Part shown: positions 26,946 to 34,408 of the stretch, one piece after another | Layout: each line of letters starts with the position of its first letter | Numbering within the stretch: the stretch's first letter is position 1 | Origin: CAZNSX01 sp964575845 | GTDB taxonomy: Bacteria > UBA8248 > CAZNSX01 | NCBI GenBank assembly: GCA_964575845.1 | Contig: CAZNSX010000001.1 | Coordinates: 891,017 to 955,016, forward strand | Length of the DNA: 64,000 bases | Direction: 5' to 3' | Notes under the pieces: generated by a model | What the model was told of the DNA's origin: nothing | What the model saw: the letters and a program-made list of their open reading frames with translations, nothing else | Databases searched by the model: none | Translations under genes and position numbers: made by a program

Positions 26946-26965
26946 CGAATAAGGGGCTGGCAAAA

Positions 26966-27430
26966 ATGAAGAGACTTCTTGCGGTAACACTCGCTCTGAC
27001 AGGCATGTTGGGCTTTTCGGTCGCAGGCGCCTATGCCCAGGGCTCGGGAGCCTGGGGCGGTGGGCACATGATGCAGTATGGAGGCGGAAACTCCCGAAGT
27101 ATGGGGGCCGGCACGATGGGGGGCATGATGGGGTCGGGCTCCGGCATGATGGCACCGGGAATGAGGGACGGGGATGCAGGTGCCGTGCCCCACGGCAACA
27201 CACCCCCTGGCTATTTCCCGGGGGAGCTCAAGGGGCCTCTCACCAAGGAGAGGGCTGCGGAGATAGTGGGCGGATACCTCGCCTCCACCCGAAACTCCTA
27301 TCTCAAGCTCGGTCAGATAACCGATAAGGGCAGTTATTTCGAAGCCGAGCTCGTCACAAAAAAGAGTGGTGAGCCGGCGGCCAAGGTATGGATTGATAAG
27401 CAAACGGGCTATCTCAGGCCCGGCTCCTGA
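26966..27430 (+). CDS. Secreted Met/Gly-rich protein with PepSY-like tail (B)
   Basis: 154-residue paralogue of the gene at 26430. Signal peptide about 1-24 (LLAVTLALTGMLGFSVAGAYA), then a Gly/Ser/Met-rich segment with MGGMMGSGSGMMAPGM, then the same tail (LTKERAAEIVGGYLAS, LKLGQITDKG, VWIDKQTGYLRPG). The frame is open from 26900, but ATG at 26966 (MKRLLAVTL) begins the signal peptide. The C-terminal halves are far more alike than the Met-rich halves, indicating that the tail is the constrained domain. Probably cotranscribed with copy A and likewise followed by a GC-rich hairpin. Confidence 0.78.
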   Translation: MKRLLAVTLALTGMLGFSVAGAYAQGSGAWGGGHMMQYGGGNSRSMGAGTMGGMMGSGSGMMAPGMRDGDAGAVPHGNTPPGYFPGELKGPLTKERAAEIVGGYLASTRNSYLKLGQITDKGSYFEAELVTKKSGEPAAKVWIDKQTGYLRPGS

Positions 27431-27455
27431 ACGTGGGTGCCTTGAGGGAGAGGGG

Positions 27456-27492
27456 CCCCGCCCCGGGATAATCCGGGGCGGGGGTTCTTTCC
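27456..27492 (+). terminator. GC-rich hairpin after the second paralogue (2)
   Basis: CCCCGCCCCGG (27456-27466) and CCGGGGCGGGG (27473-27483) form an 11-bp stem with loop GATAAT, followed by GTTCTTTC. It closely resembles the hairpin at 26909, so the duplication unit included its hairpin. Confidence 0.6.
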
Positions 27493-27511
27493 CAAGAAAG
27501 GAGAGGGTGAG

Positions 27512-27715
27512 ATGGAGAATCTAGTCTGGATAGGACTTCTCGTAGGCGGGATGTTTTTCCTCCATCGCATGGGGCTCGGCTGCTGCGGCGGCCACGGCGG
27601 GAAGGGCCACGAAAACCATAAGGGGCATGATGCCCCCTCCGAGGGGGAGCCCCTCCCTCAAGTCACGGACGGAGGTCAAGCCCCCGAGGTTCAGCGGAAG
27701 CCAAGCTGCCACTGA
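27512..27715 (+). CDS. Small membrane-anchored Cys/His-rich protein
   Basis: 67-residue protein with one N-terminal hydrophobic segment (LVWIGLLVGGMFFLHRMGLG), then a metal-ligand-rich stretch (CCGGHGGKGHENHKGHD) and a Pro/Gln-rich tail ending SCH. Similar small CC-GGHGG proteins accompany heavy-metal exporters. AAAGGAGAGGG precedes the ATG. It lies between the Met-rich paralogues and the YHS/CopA genes. Metal binding at the membrane surface is inferred from the ligands only. Confidence 0.65.
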   Translation: MENLVWIGLLVGGMFFLHRMGLGCCGGHGGKGHENHKGHDAPSEGEPLPQVTDGGQAPEVQRKPSCH

Positions 27716-27807
27716 GGGGAAGAGAGCGAAAACCGAAGGCAAGGCGAGCTCTTACTGGTCCGGTGGGCATGAATAGCGTGGAAAGCATGTTATTATGTTA
27801 TAAGTGT

Positions 27808-27823
27808 GATAAGAATGATTATC
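27808..27823. promoter_or_regulatory. AT-rich dyad upstream of the YHS gene
   Basis: GATAAGAATGATTATC has five-base inverted arms (GATAA/TTATC) and lies in an AT-rich island (27787-27823) inside an otherwise GC-rich 167-bp gap. It resembles an operator such as a Fur-type box, but the match is partial. TATAAG at 27799-27804 could be a -10 element. Confidence 0.3.
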
Positions 27824-27882
27824 GGGCCAGCGGGGAAGCTTCTTGAATTAGAAGCTCTCGTGTTGACGAGGAGGTCTTGAAA

Positions 27883-28254
27883 ATGGCTAAAGACGTTGTT
27901 TGCGGCATGGATGTGGATGAGAAGACAGCCAAGTTCAGGCTTGAGCACGGGGGAAAGACCTACTATTTCTGCGCCAAAGGCTGCATGAAGAAATTCCAGG
28001 ACAATCCCTCTCAGTTCATTCAGAAACAGGTTACTGTAACCCTTAGGTGGACAGAAGATACGCTAGAGGGAGTTCAAACCCCTGAGGCAATCAAGATAGG
28101 GAAAGACTTTCTGTGGATACGGCGGGGGGATTCACCCGAAGAAAGGTTTGCCCTTTGCTTTTATTGCGGTAGGATCCACAATCAGCCCGACCTCGTTCGT
28201 TGCAGCAAATCGTGGCAAAATCGACAAGGTGCTCCACCGATACCAGAGAACTAA
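27883..28254 (+). CDS. YHS-domain protein with unknown C-terminal domain
   Basis: 123 residues. The N-terminal YHS domain (about 1-48) has VCGMDVDEKTAKFRLEHGG and YYFCAKGCMKKF, a treble-clef-like metal-binding module common in copper ATPases and their partners. The second half (about 50-123) includes a CFYCGR pair and is not recognised. ATG at 27883 with GAGGAGGT seven bases upstream; a TTG in frame at 27877 is less likely. It is almost duplicated by the N terminus of the CopA that follows, which begins with the same domain. It may deliver copper to, or accept it from, that pump. Confidence 0.8.
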   Translation: MAKDVVCGMDVDEKTAKFRLEHGGKTYYFCAKGCMKKFQDNPSQFIQKQVTVTLRWTEDTLEGVQTPEAIKIGKDFLWIRRGDSPEERFALCFYCGRIHNQPDLVRCSKSWQNRQGAPPIPEN

Positions 28255-28299
28255 ATAAGAGGACGAAGCTGACTAGATTGAAGAGAAGAGGTGATCTTA

Positions 28300-30933
28300 A
28301 TGGCTAAGGATATGGTTTGCGGCATGGATGTGGATGAGGAAGAAGCCGAATTCACTCTGCAACATGAGGATAAGACCTACTACTTCTGTGCCGAAAGCTG
28401 CCTGAAGAAGTTTGAATCAAACCCCGCTCAGTTTCTTGAAGGGGGCGACGGCCACCAGGAGGAAGAGGCCCAAGCTGAAGGTGAGGCTCCTGTCGTGGTT
28501 GCTGATAAGGAAAGGCTTGACCTCCCCATCGAGGGGATGAGCTGCGCGAGCTGTGCAGGGCGTATCGAGAAGGGACTGGCTGAGCTTCCCGGAGTCAGCG
28601 AGGCCACCGTGAATTTCGCCACCCAGAAGGCAACCATCCTCTTTGACCCCGGGGCCACAGGCCCCGAGGCTTTCCGGGCGAAGGTTAAAGACCTTGGATA
28701 TGACGTTGGTGCTGAGAGGGCCACAATTTCCATCCGGGGCATGTCCTGCGCTTCCTGCGTCGAAAAGATAGAGAATGCATTGAGGGGGACCGAAGGCGTG
28801 CTCTCCGCCAGCGTGAACTTCGGCACCGAGCGGGCGAGCGTAGAGTACCTTTCGGCAACGGTCGGGCTCCCCCAGCTTAAGGCCACCATCAAGAATCTGG
28901 GATATGAGCCCCTGGAGGAGGAGGGGGAGGAGGCCGCGGACAGGGAGAGGTTGGCCCGGCAGAAGGAGGTCAGAACTCTCAAGAGGAAGTTCATCGTCGG
29001 TGCAGCGCTCTCGGTGCTCATTTTTTTAGGAAGCTTCCAGGAGTGGTTTTCATGGGTGCCCGATGCGCTGGCAAGCTACTACACCCTCTTGATTCTCACG
29101 ACGCCTGTCCAGTTTTGGGTGGGCTGGCAGTTCTACAAGGGGTTCTTTGCAGCAGCTCGCCACCGGAGCGCCGACATGAACACTCTGATAGCGGTCGGCA
29201 CCTCAGCCGCCTACCTTTACAGCGCGGTCGCCACCCTCTACCCGTCCTTCTTCGCCCAGAGCGGCATGAAGCCATCTGTTTACTTCGACACGGCCGCCGT
29301 GATCATCACCCTGATACTGCTCGGAAGGCTCCTCGAGGCCGTCGCCAAGGGCCAGACCTCGGAGGCCATAAAGCGCCTCATGGGCCTTCAGGCAAAGACC
29401 GCGAGGGTGGTCAGGGACAGCGAGGAGGTGGACATCCCCATTGAAGACGTCCAGAAGGGCGACATCGTGCTCGTGCGGCCCGGGGAGAAGGTCCCGGTGG
29501 ACGGGACGATAATAGAAGGCCACTCGGCACTTGATGAGTCCATGCTCACGGGCGAGAGCATTCCCGTCGAGAAGGGTCCCGGCGATGAGGTGATAGGCGC
29601 GACCATCAATAAGATGGGGGCGTTCAAGTTCAAGGCCACCAAGGTCGGCAAGGAGACGGCCCTCGCCCAGATAATCAAGCTCGTTGAGGAGGCCCAGGGT
29701 TCCAAGGCGCCAATCCAGCGCCTGGCCGATAAGATCGCGGGGATCTTCGTCCCCATCGTTATAGCCATAGCCGTTGCCACCTTCATCGTCTGGTACTTAT
29801 TCGGGCCAGCCCCGGCGTTCAACTTCGCGCTCGTCAATTTCGTGGCCGTCCTCATCATCGCCTGCCCCTGCGCCCTGGGCCTGGCAACTCCGACGGCGAT
29901 CATGGTGGGCACGGGCAAAGGAGCGGAGAACGGCGTCCTCATACGGGGTGGCGAGAGCCTTGAGACCGCGCACAAGCTCACCTCCATCATCTTCGATAAG
30001 ACGGGCACCCTGACCAAGGGTGAGCCCTCGGTCACGGGTATCGTCACGGCCGAAGGATTTTCCGAAGAAGCCATCCTCGCTGCCGCGGCCTCAGCCGAGC
30101 GGGGTTCAGAGCACCCCCTGGGCGAGGCCATCCTGCGCGCCGCGCGGGAGAGGGAGCTTCCCCTGCATGAGGCTGAAGGATTCAACGCCATCGCGGGTCA
30201 CGGCATCGAGGCGCGGGTGAATGGCAAGGGCGTGCTCGTCGGCAATAAACGCCTCATGGAAGAGAGGGGCATTGAGCTGGGAAAGCTCGCGGCACGGGCC
30301 GAGGAGCTGGCCGGAGAGGGTCAGACGCCCATGTATCTGGCCCTGGACAGCAGAGCTGCGGGAATCATCGCGGTGGCCGACACCCTTAAGGAGGGTGCCA
30401 TCGAGGCCGTTAAGGCCCTTCATCGTCTTGGCATTGAGGTTGTAATGATAACCGGCGATAACCCGCGCACCGCTCAGGCCATAGCCCGGAAGGTGGGGAT
30501 CGACCGGGTGCTCTCAGAGGTGCTTCCCGAGGATAAGGCCCAAGAGGTGAAGAAGCTCCAGGCCGAGGGGAAGCGGGTGGCCATGGTGGGGGACGGCATC
30601 AACGACGCCCCGGCCCTGGCTCAGGCCGATATAGGCATCTCCATCGGCACGGGAACCGATGTGGCCATGGAGGCCTCCGATATCACCCTCATCACGGGAG
30701 ACCTCCAGGGGGTGGTGAGGGCCATCACCTTGAGCAAGAGGACCATACGGACCATCAAGCAGAATCTCTTTTGGGCCTTTGCTTACAACTCTGCAGGAAT
30801 TCCCATAGCCGCCGGGGTTCTCTATCCCTTCTTCGGGATCTTGCTCAACCCCATCTTCGCCGCCGCAGCCATGGCTTTCAGCTCTGTCTCGGTAGTTTCA
30901 AACTCCCTGCGCCTCAAGAGAGTCAGGCTTTAA
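28300..30933 (+). CDS. copA: Cu+-exporting P1B-type ATPase with N-terminal YHS domain
   Basis: 877-residue heavy-metal pump. Domain order: YHS (about 1-48), two HMA domains each with GMSCASC, membrane helices, actuator loop with MLTGESIPVEK, the CPC transport site (IACPCALGLATPTA), phosphorylation Asp near residue 567 in FDKTGTLT, nucleotide-domain SEHPLGE, MVGDGINDAPALAQADIG, and the last helices. TM7 carries AYNSAG and TM8 MAFSSVS, the YN and MxxSS signature of Cu+/Ag+ pumps. ATG at 28300 has AGAGGTGAT upstream. The YHS-HMA-HMA arrangement and the standalone YHS gene before it point to copper handling. Confidence 0.93.
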   Translation: MAKDMVCGMDVDEEEAEFTLQHEDKTYYFCAESCLKKFESNPAQFLEGGDGHQEEEAQAEGEAPVVVADKERLDLPIEGMSCASCAGRIEKGLAELPGVSEATVNFATQKATILFDPGATGPEAFRAKVKDLGYDVGAERATISIRGMSCASCVEKIENALRGTEGVLSASVNFGTERASVEYLSATVGLPQLKATIKNLGYEPLEEEGEEAADRERLARQKEVRTLKRKFIVGAALSVLIFLGSFQEWFSWVPDALASYYTLLILTTPVQFWVGWQFYKGFFAAARHRSADMNTLIAVGTSAAYLYSAVATLYPSFFAQSGMKPSVYFDTAAVIITLILLGRLLEAVAKGQTSEAIKRLMGLQAKTARVVRDSEEVDIPIEDVQKGDIVLVRPGEKVPVDGTIIEGHSALDESMLTGESIPVEKGPGDEVIGATINKMGAFKFKATKVGKETALAQIIKLVEEAQGSKAPIQRLADKIAGIFVPIVIAIAVATFIVWYLFGPAPAFNFALVNFVAVLIIACPCALGLATPTAIMVGTGKGAENGVLIRGGESLETAHKLTSIIFDKTGTLTKGEPSVTGIVTAEGFSEEAILAAAASAERGSEHPLGEAILRAARERELPLHEAEGFNAIAGHGIEARVNGKGVLVGNKRLMEERGIELGKLAARAEELAGEGQTPMYLALDSRAAGIIAVADTLKEGAIEAVKALHRLGIEVVMITGDNPRTAQAIARKVGIDRVLSEVLPEDKAQEVKKLQAEGKRVAMVGDGINDAPALAQADIGISIGTGTDVAMEASDITLITGDLQGVVRAITLSKRTIRTIKQNLFWAFAYNSAGIPIAAGVLYPFFGILLNPIFAAAAMAFSSVSVVSNSLRLKRVRL

Positions 30934-30973
30934 CGGGCGGCCGAAGTACAACAAAAGGAATGGAGATGCATAC

Positions 30974-31870
30974 GTGAAGGAGAAGGTCTCGGGATTTCTG
31001 GGTGCCCTCGTCCTTTTCGGGCTTTACTTTTCCATCTTGACCCTAACGAGCTCGCTTGCAGGTGCATGGGAGCAGTTCGTGCAAGTCTGGTACTTCATCG
31101 TGATCCTCTTGGCCGGGTTCGGCGTTCAGCTTTCCCTCTTCCTCTTCGTGAGGAAAGCGAGCAGGATAGAGAACTCCCAGAAACCCTCATCAGCGGCCAT
31201 CGTGACTTCAGGGGGGATATCCACTGGCTCGATGATAGCCTGCTGCAGTCACTATCTCGCCTCAATCATACCGCTTTTCGGCCTTTCGGCCGCAGCGGTT
31301 TTTTTCACGAAATATCAGGTAGCCTTTCTCCTCCTGGGGGTTTTGGCAAACATAACGGGGCTAACAATCATGCTGAGAATAATTCAAAAACACTATCTTT
31401 TTCGCGGGGGGAGCTCACTTTTCGGAGCAATACTGAAACTCGATATGCAGAAAGCTTTTAAAGTGGCCGTGGCGGCTTCAGTTGCGATTCTCCTGGTTAC
31501 CTTCCTTTTGACGGCCGCCAGAAGCGAAGGCGCTGGGGGAATCCCCCTCTCGACCATAACGAGTCGGGGCGGTAGCGTCACGGTTGCAGCGGGGTCGGAA
31601 AACTTCTCTCCCAATTCGCCTGAATTCAGCATATCAATGAACACTCACAGCGTCGACCTTGGCTTCGACATGAAGGAGCTGTCCTTATTATTCGATGACC
31701 GGGGGAAGGTCTATAAACCCCTCAGGTGGGAGGGGTCGGGACCAGGAGGCCATCACAGAACTGGAAAGCTCACCTTTACTCCCCTTGAAGGGAGCCCTAA
31801 GAAGATAAAACTCATCATAAGGGATGTTGCGGGCGTCAAGGAGAGGGCTTTCGAATGGGAGCTGAGATAA
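30974..31870 (+). CDS. Membrane protein with TM Cys-Cys motif and extracytoplasmic tail
   Basis: 298 residues, GTG start with GGAG upstream. Five or so hydrophobic segments occupy residues 5-185. One carries STGSMIACCSHYLASIIP, a Cys-Cys-x-His motif inside the membrane that could bind a metal. The tail after residue 190 is predicted outside and contains THSVDLGFDMKELSLLFDD, GHHRTGKLTFTP and LIIRDVAGVKERAFEWEL, a pattern I have seen in uncharacterised proteins only. It follows CopA by 40 bp, so a copper- or metal-related role is plausible. The family is not named. Confidence 0.65.
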   Translation: MKEKVSGFLGALVLFGLYFSILTLTSSLAGAWEQFVQVWYFIVILLAGFGVQLSLFLFVRKASRIENSQKPSSAAIVTSGGISTGSMIACCSHYLASIIPLFGLSAAAVFFTKYQVAFLLLGVLANITGLTIMLRIIQKHYLFRGGSSLFGAILKLDMQKAFKVAVAASVAILLVTFLLTAARSEGAGGIPLSTITSRGGSVTVAAGSENFSPNSPEFSISMNTHSVDLGFDMKELSLLFDDRGKVYKPLRWEGSGPGGHHRTGKLTFTPLEGSPKKIKLIIRDVAGVKERAFEWELR

Positions 31871-31906
31871 GGGAGATAATGTCTGCTCTGAAGGAGGTCT
31901 GAGGCC

Positions 31907-32386
31907 GTGGTTACCCTCAAGGAGAAGAGAGGAGTCCGGGAGAGCGCGGGGCCCTCAAGGCGCAGCCTTCTCAACTGGCTTCTGGGCGGAGCGATAGTTT
32001 CTCTCGTGGTGGCCACCCTTTACCCGATAGCACGTTACCTTTATCCCAGCAAGGTTAAGGCCAGCCCTGCCGATTGGCTGGAAGTGGCGAGCCTTCCTGA
32101 GATTTCCATCGGCGGGGGGAAGCTCGTGAAGTACGGAAGGGAGCCCGTATGGGTCATCCAGCCGAGTGCCGGAGATTACAGGGCCCTTTCCGCGGTCTGC
32201 ACCCATCTCGGCTGCATCGTGCGCTGGAGCCCCGACTACCCGGAGGGGCACCGGGGCCAGTTCTACTGCTACTGCCATGCGGGCGTGTTCGACTCTCTGG
32301 GAAACGTGCTTTCGGGCCCACCTCCGAGGCCCCTTCCCTCCTACCAGGTGAGGGTCTCCGGAGAGAAGGTCTATGTGAAAGCCTGA
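31907..32386 (+). CDS. Rieske 2Fe-2S protein
   Basis: 159 residues with one N-terminal membrane anchor (about 21-40, LNWLLGGAIVSLVVATLYPI) preceded by SRRSLL, Tat-like in look. The Rieske ligands are CTHLGC and CYCHAG, with the disulfide cysteines in the same two motifs. This is the QcrA/PetC type, normally the Fe-S subunit of a quinol:cytochrome oxidoreductase or of a related arsenite/other oxidase. No cytochrome b or c gene follows, so here it is an orphan. GTG start at 31907 behind AAGGAGGT. An electron-transfer role alongside the metal genes is inferred. Confidence 0.87.
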   Translation: MVTLKEKRGVRESAGPSRRSLLNWLLGGAIVSLVVATLYPIARYLYPSKVKASPADWLEVASLPEISIGGGKLVKYGREPVWVIQPSAGDYRALSAVCTHLGCIVRWSPDYPEGHRGQFYCYCHAGVFDSLGNVLSGPPPRPLPSYQVRVSGEKVYVKA

Positions 32387-32459
32387 AGGCTTATCAAGGG
32401 AAAAGGCTCAGCGGGATGATTTTGCTTGGTTTTTTTGACGGAACAGAAGGGCGCGGTTC

Positions 32460-32807
32460 ATGTGCCATCTCCTAATTGCCGTCCCCGTCGCGGGACTTGG
32501 GCTCTTTTACATCTTTCCCTTCGGATTGGCACTCACGATCTACCTTCCCATGACCGGCCTCTCGCTTTTTCTTTTGCTCCTCGTGGTCAAGACCCACTGT
32601 CGCCCCACCGTTACGGGCAGGGAGAGCATGGTAGGGCAATGGGCCGAGGCCATAAGTGATATAGGCCGCACTGGCAAGATATCATTCCAGGGCCTCATCT
32701 GGGATGCCCGGGCTGAGTCCCCCGTCCGGCGGGGGGAGCACGTCATGATTACTGGGTTTCAGGGGCTTAAGGCCCTCGTGCGCAAGAGTGAGAGTGACAG
32801 ATTCTGA
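32460..32807 (+). CDS. Small NfeD-like membrane protein
   Basis: 115 residues: two hydrophobic segments (about 4-45), then a small beta-rich domain (about 60-108) with VGQWAEAISDIGRTGKISFQ, GLIWDARAESP and RRGEHVMITGFQGLKALV. This is the OB-fold pattern of NfeD proteins, which usually scaffold stomatin-like membrane proteases. No stomatin gene is adjacent. The start has a poor Shine-Dalgarno (AAGGGC). It sits in the same direction as its neighbours, 23 bp before the selenoprotein candidate. Confidence 0.65.
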   Translation: MCHLLIAVPVAGLGLFYIFPFGLALTIYLPMTGLSLFLLLLVVKTHCRPTVTGRESMVGQWAEAISDIGRTGKISFQGLIWDARAESPVRRGEHVMITGFQGLKALVRKSESDRF

Positions 32808-32830
32808 TACTTTGACACAGGGGAAAACTT

Positions 32831-33316
32831 ATGACTAGAGCAAGGAAGCGGGAGAAAGCTCTGAGGGAGCTTGAAGCTTCCCCTTCACGGAAATTCAAGT
32901 TTGGAACTCGCTTCGGGGCAGTTCTCGGCGCCCTGCTCGCGGTGGGCCTAGCGGCCGGCTACTCTCTGACCCGATGGGAAGCCAAGGAATCTGGGGGAAG
33001 GGGGGCCGGGGTGAGCGCTTCAGCAGGGGGGGGCCTGCTGGAGCGCCGTCCAACCCTCCCCCCTTCCCTCTTCGTCGGCCAGGTGGCCAGAGCTTACGGG
33101 GTGGCCCGGGAGATACCGGAAGTTCTGGACAAGCTCTATTGCTATTGCCGCTGCAAGGAGAGCATCGGCCATCTGAATCTGCTCACCTGTTACACGGAGC
33201 GCCACGCATCCACGTGAGACATCTGCGTGGAACAGGCGCTGTTAGCGTCTAGGTTGACAGAGATGGGATATGATCCCGCCAGAATTCAGAAGGCCATAGA
33301 CGAGAGATGGGGTTAG
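32831..33316 (+). CDS. PCYCGC-type membrane-anchored protein, candidate selenoprotein (TGA = Sec)
   Basis: 161 residues if the in-frame TGA at 33215-33217 is read through (Sec129). N-terminal basic region, one membrane anchor at about 29-47 (FGAVLGALLAVGLAAGYSL), linker, then KLYCYCRCKESIGHLNLLTC and TERHAST-U-DICVEQALLA, ending MGYDPARIQKAIDERWG and TAG at 33314. Proteins with a PCYCGC motif carry Cys-x-x-Cys at the U-D-I-C position and the same helical end with an Ile-Asp near the terminus. After the TGA the frame is family-like to its natural stop, so premature termination is unlikely. AGGGGA precedes the ATG. Read as a stop, the product would be 128 residues lacking the last redox pair. 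The anchor plus UxxC suggests a periplasmic thiol or selenol role in metal or disulfide chemistry. Confidence 0.72.
33234..33250 (+). promoter_or_regulatory. Putative bacterial SECIS hairpin
   Basis: AGGCGCT (33234-33240), loop GTT (33241-33243), AGCGTCT (33244-33250): a seven-pair stem with one G-U. The loop begins with G followed by U, as needed for SelB recognition, and 23 nt separate it from the TGA. This fits the accepted bSECIS geometry (small loop with an early G, 16-37 nt after UGA). Confidence 0.6.
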
Positions 33317-33551
33317 CGTAAGGTCGAAGTTGTCTCGAGCATGATCTTCCGCCCACTCACGGGCCAGAGCTCTTACGCCTGAGGCTCAATCTTGCGCCTC
33401 AGTTCTGAGCCCGGAGTTCCCATATCAGGCTCCACCCATAGGCATGTTCCTGTGGTAAAGTAACCTTAAAGCCTCTTATGTGGATTCATCAGGGGGGTTG
33501 GCTGGGGGGACCTGAATCGAACCACGTCCAGACTAAAGGAAAGATATTCCC

Positions 33552-34232
33552 TTGAAGGATAAGATTTCGCCCGCCGAAGAAGTACTGAACGCCCAGCTTC
33601 ACCACTGGGAGGGCATGCTTTCCAGCCACCCCGAGATGTTTGGCCTGGAGCCCAGCGAGGCGGCCAAAGGGGCGGCGGAAGCCTTCAGGAGAGAGGGTGT
33701 GAGGAGCATCCTTGAGCTGGGGGGAGGACAGGGGAGGGATACACTCTTTTTCGCTCGGAGCGGTTTTGAGGTGACGGTACTCGACTACGCCCAGAACGGC
33801 GTGGACTCCATCATGAAGAAAGCAGGCGAGTTGGCCCTATCGCACCCGGTCACGGCCATTCGGCATGACGTGCGGGGTCCTCTTCCTTTTGAAAATGAAA
33901 GGTTCGGAGGGTGTTTTTCGCACATGCTGTTTTGCATGGCACTGACGACGGCTGAACTCTTGCGTCTCTCGGCCGAAATTCGCAGAGTGCTCAAGACGAA
34001 GGGGCTTAATATCTACACCGTCCGGCACACGAAGGACATCCACTACGGGAAGGGCATACACCGCGGAGAGGACATGTACGAAGCTGGGGGATTCATCGTC
34101 CATTTCTTCAGCCGGGAGAAAGTGAAGCACCTTGCAGGGGGCTTTGAAATTTTAGGCGTCGATGAGTTCGAAGAGGGCGAACTCCCCAGGAAATTGTTTC
34201 TGGTGACACTCAGGAAAAAAGGAGGCCAATAG
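33552..34232 (+). CDS. SAM-dependent methyltransferase
   Basis: 226-residue class I methyltransferase. Motif I is ILELGGGQGRDTLFFARSGF, followed by VTVLDYA (motif II) and a post-motif FGGCFSHMLFCMALTTAELL. The C-terminal part includes KTKGLNIYTVRHTKDIHYG. It resembles TehB/thiopurine-type enzymes that methylate small soft nucleophiles (tellurite, thiols) but the target is not certain. Start is a TTG at 33552 behind AAAGGAAAGA; an internal ATG at residue 18 is the alternative. The 235 bp before it hold nothing recognised except a sequence that mimics a tRNA T-arm. Confidence 0.8.
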   Translation: MKDKISPAEEVLNAQLHHWEGMLSSHPEMFGLEPSEAAKGAAEAFRREGVRSILELGGGQGRDTLFFARSGFEVTVLDYAQNGVDSIMKKAGELALSHPVTAIRHDVRGPLPFENERFGGCFSHMLFCMALTTAELLRLSAEIRRVLKTKGLNIYTVRHTKDIHYGKGIHRGEDMYEAGGFIVHFFSREKVKHLAGGFEILGVDEFEEGELPRKLFLVTLRKKGGQ

Positions 34233-34408
34233 CCTTATTTGCCCCTTGAAAACGTGGACTCGCGTGGGTGGCGGAGGCGACACCTCTGCGAGGCGCTGCA
34301 AACTTGGGTACAGTAAAAGGCCGGCCGGTTCCCCCCTGGGGGCGTCCTTGACTTTTGCCTACCGGAGAAGGGTATCTATAGCCTGGACCCTTGGGAAGGA
34401 GGGCTCCC

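Noticed and set aside
33498..33530. A sequence on the minus strand resembling a tRNA or tmRNA T-arm (GGTTCGATTC) with a C-rich end.
   Set aside because: The bases on each side of the loop do not pair, and no acceptor or anticodon arm lies upstream, where a methyltransferase gene begins.
34326..34390. A sigma-70 promoter for lgt (TTGACT followed by TATCTA).
   Set aside because: The -10 match is poor and the spacing of 19 is too long to support it.
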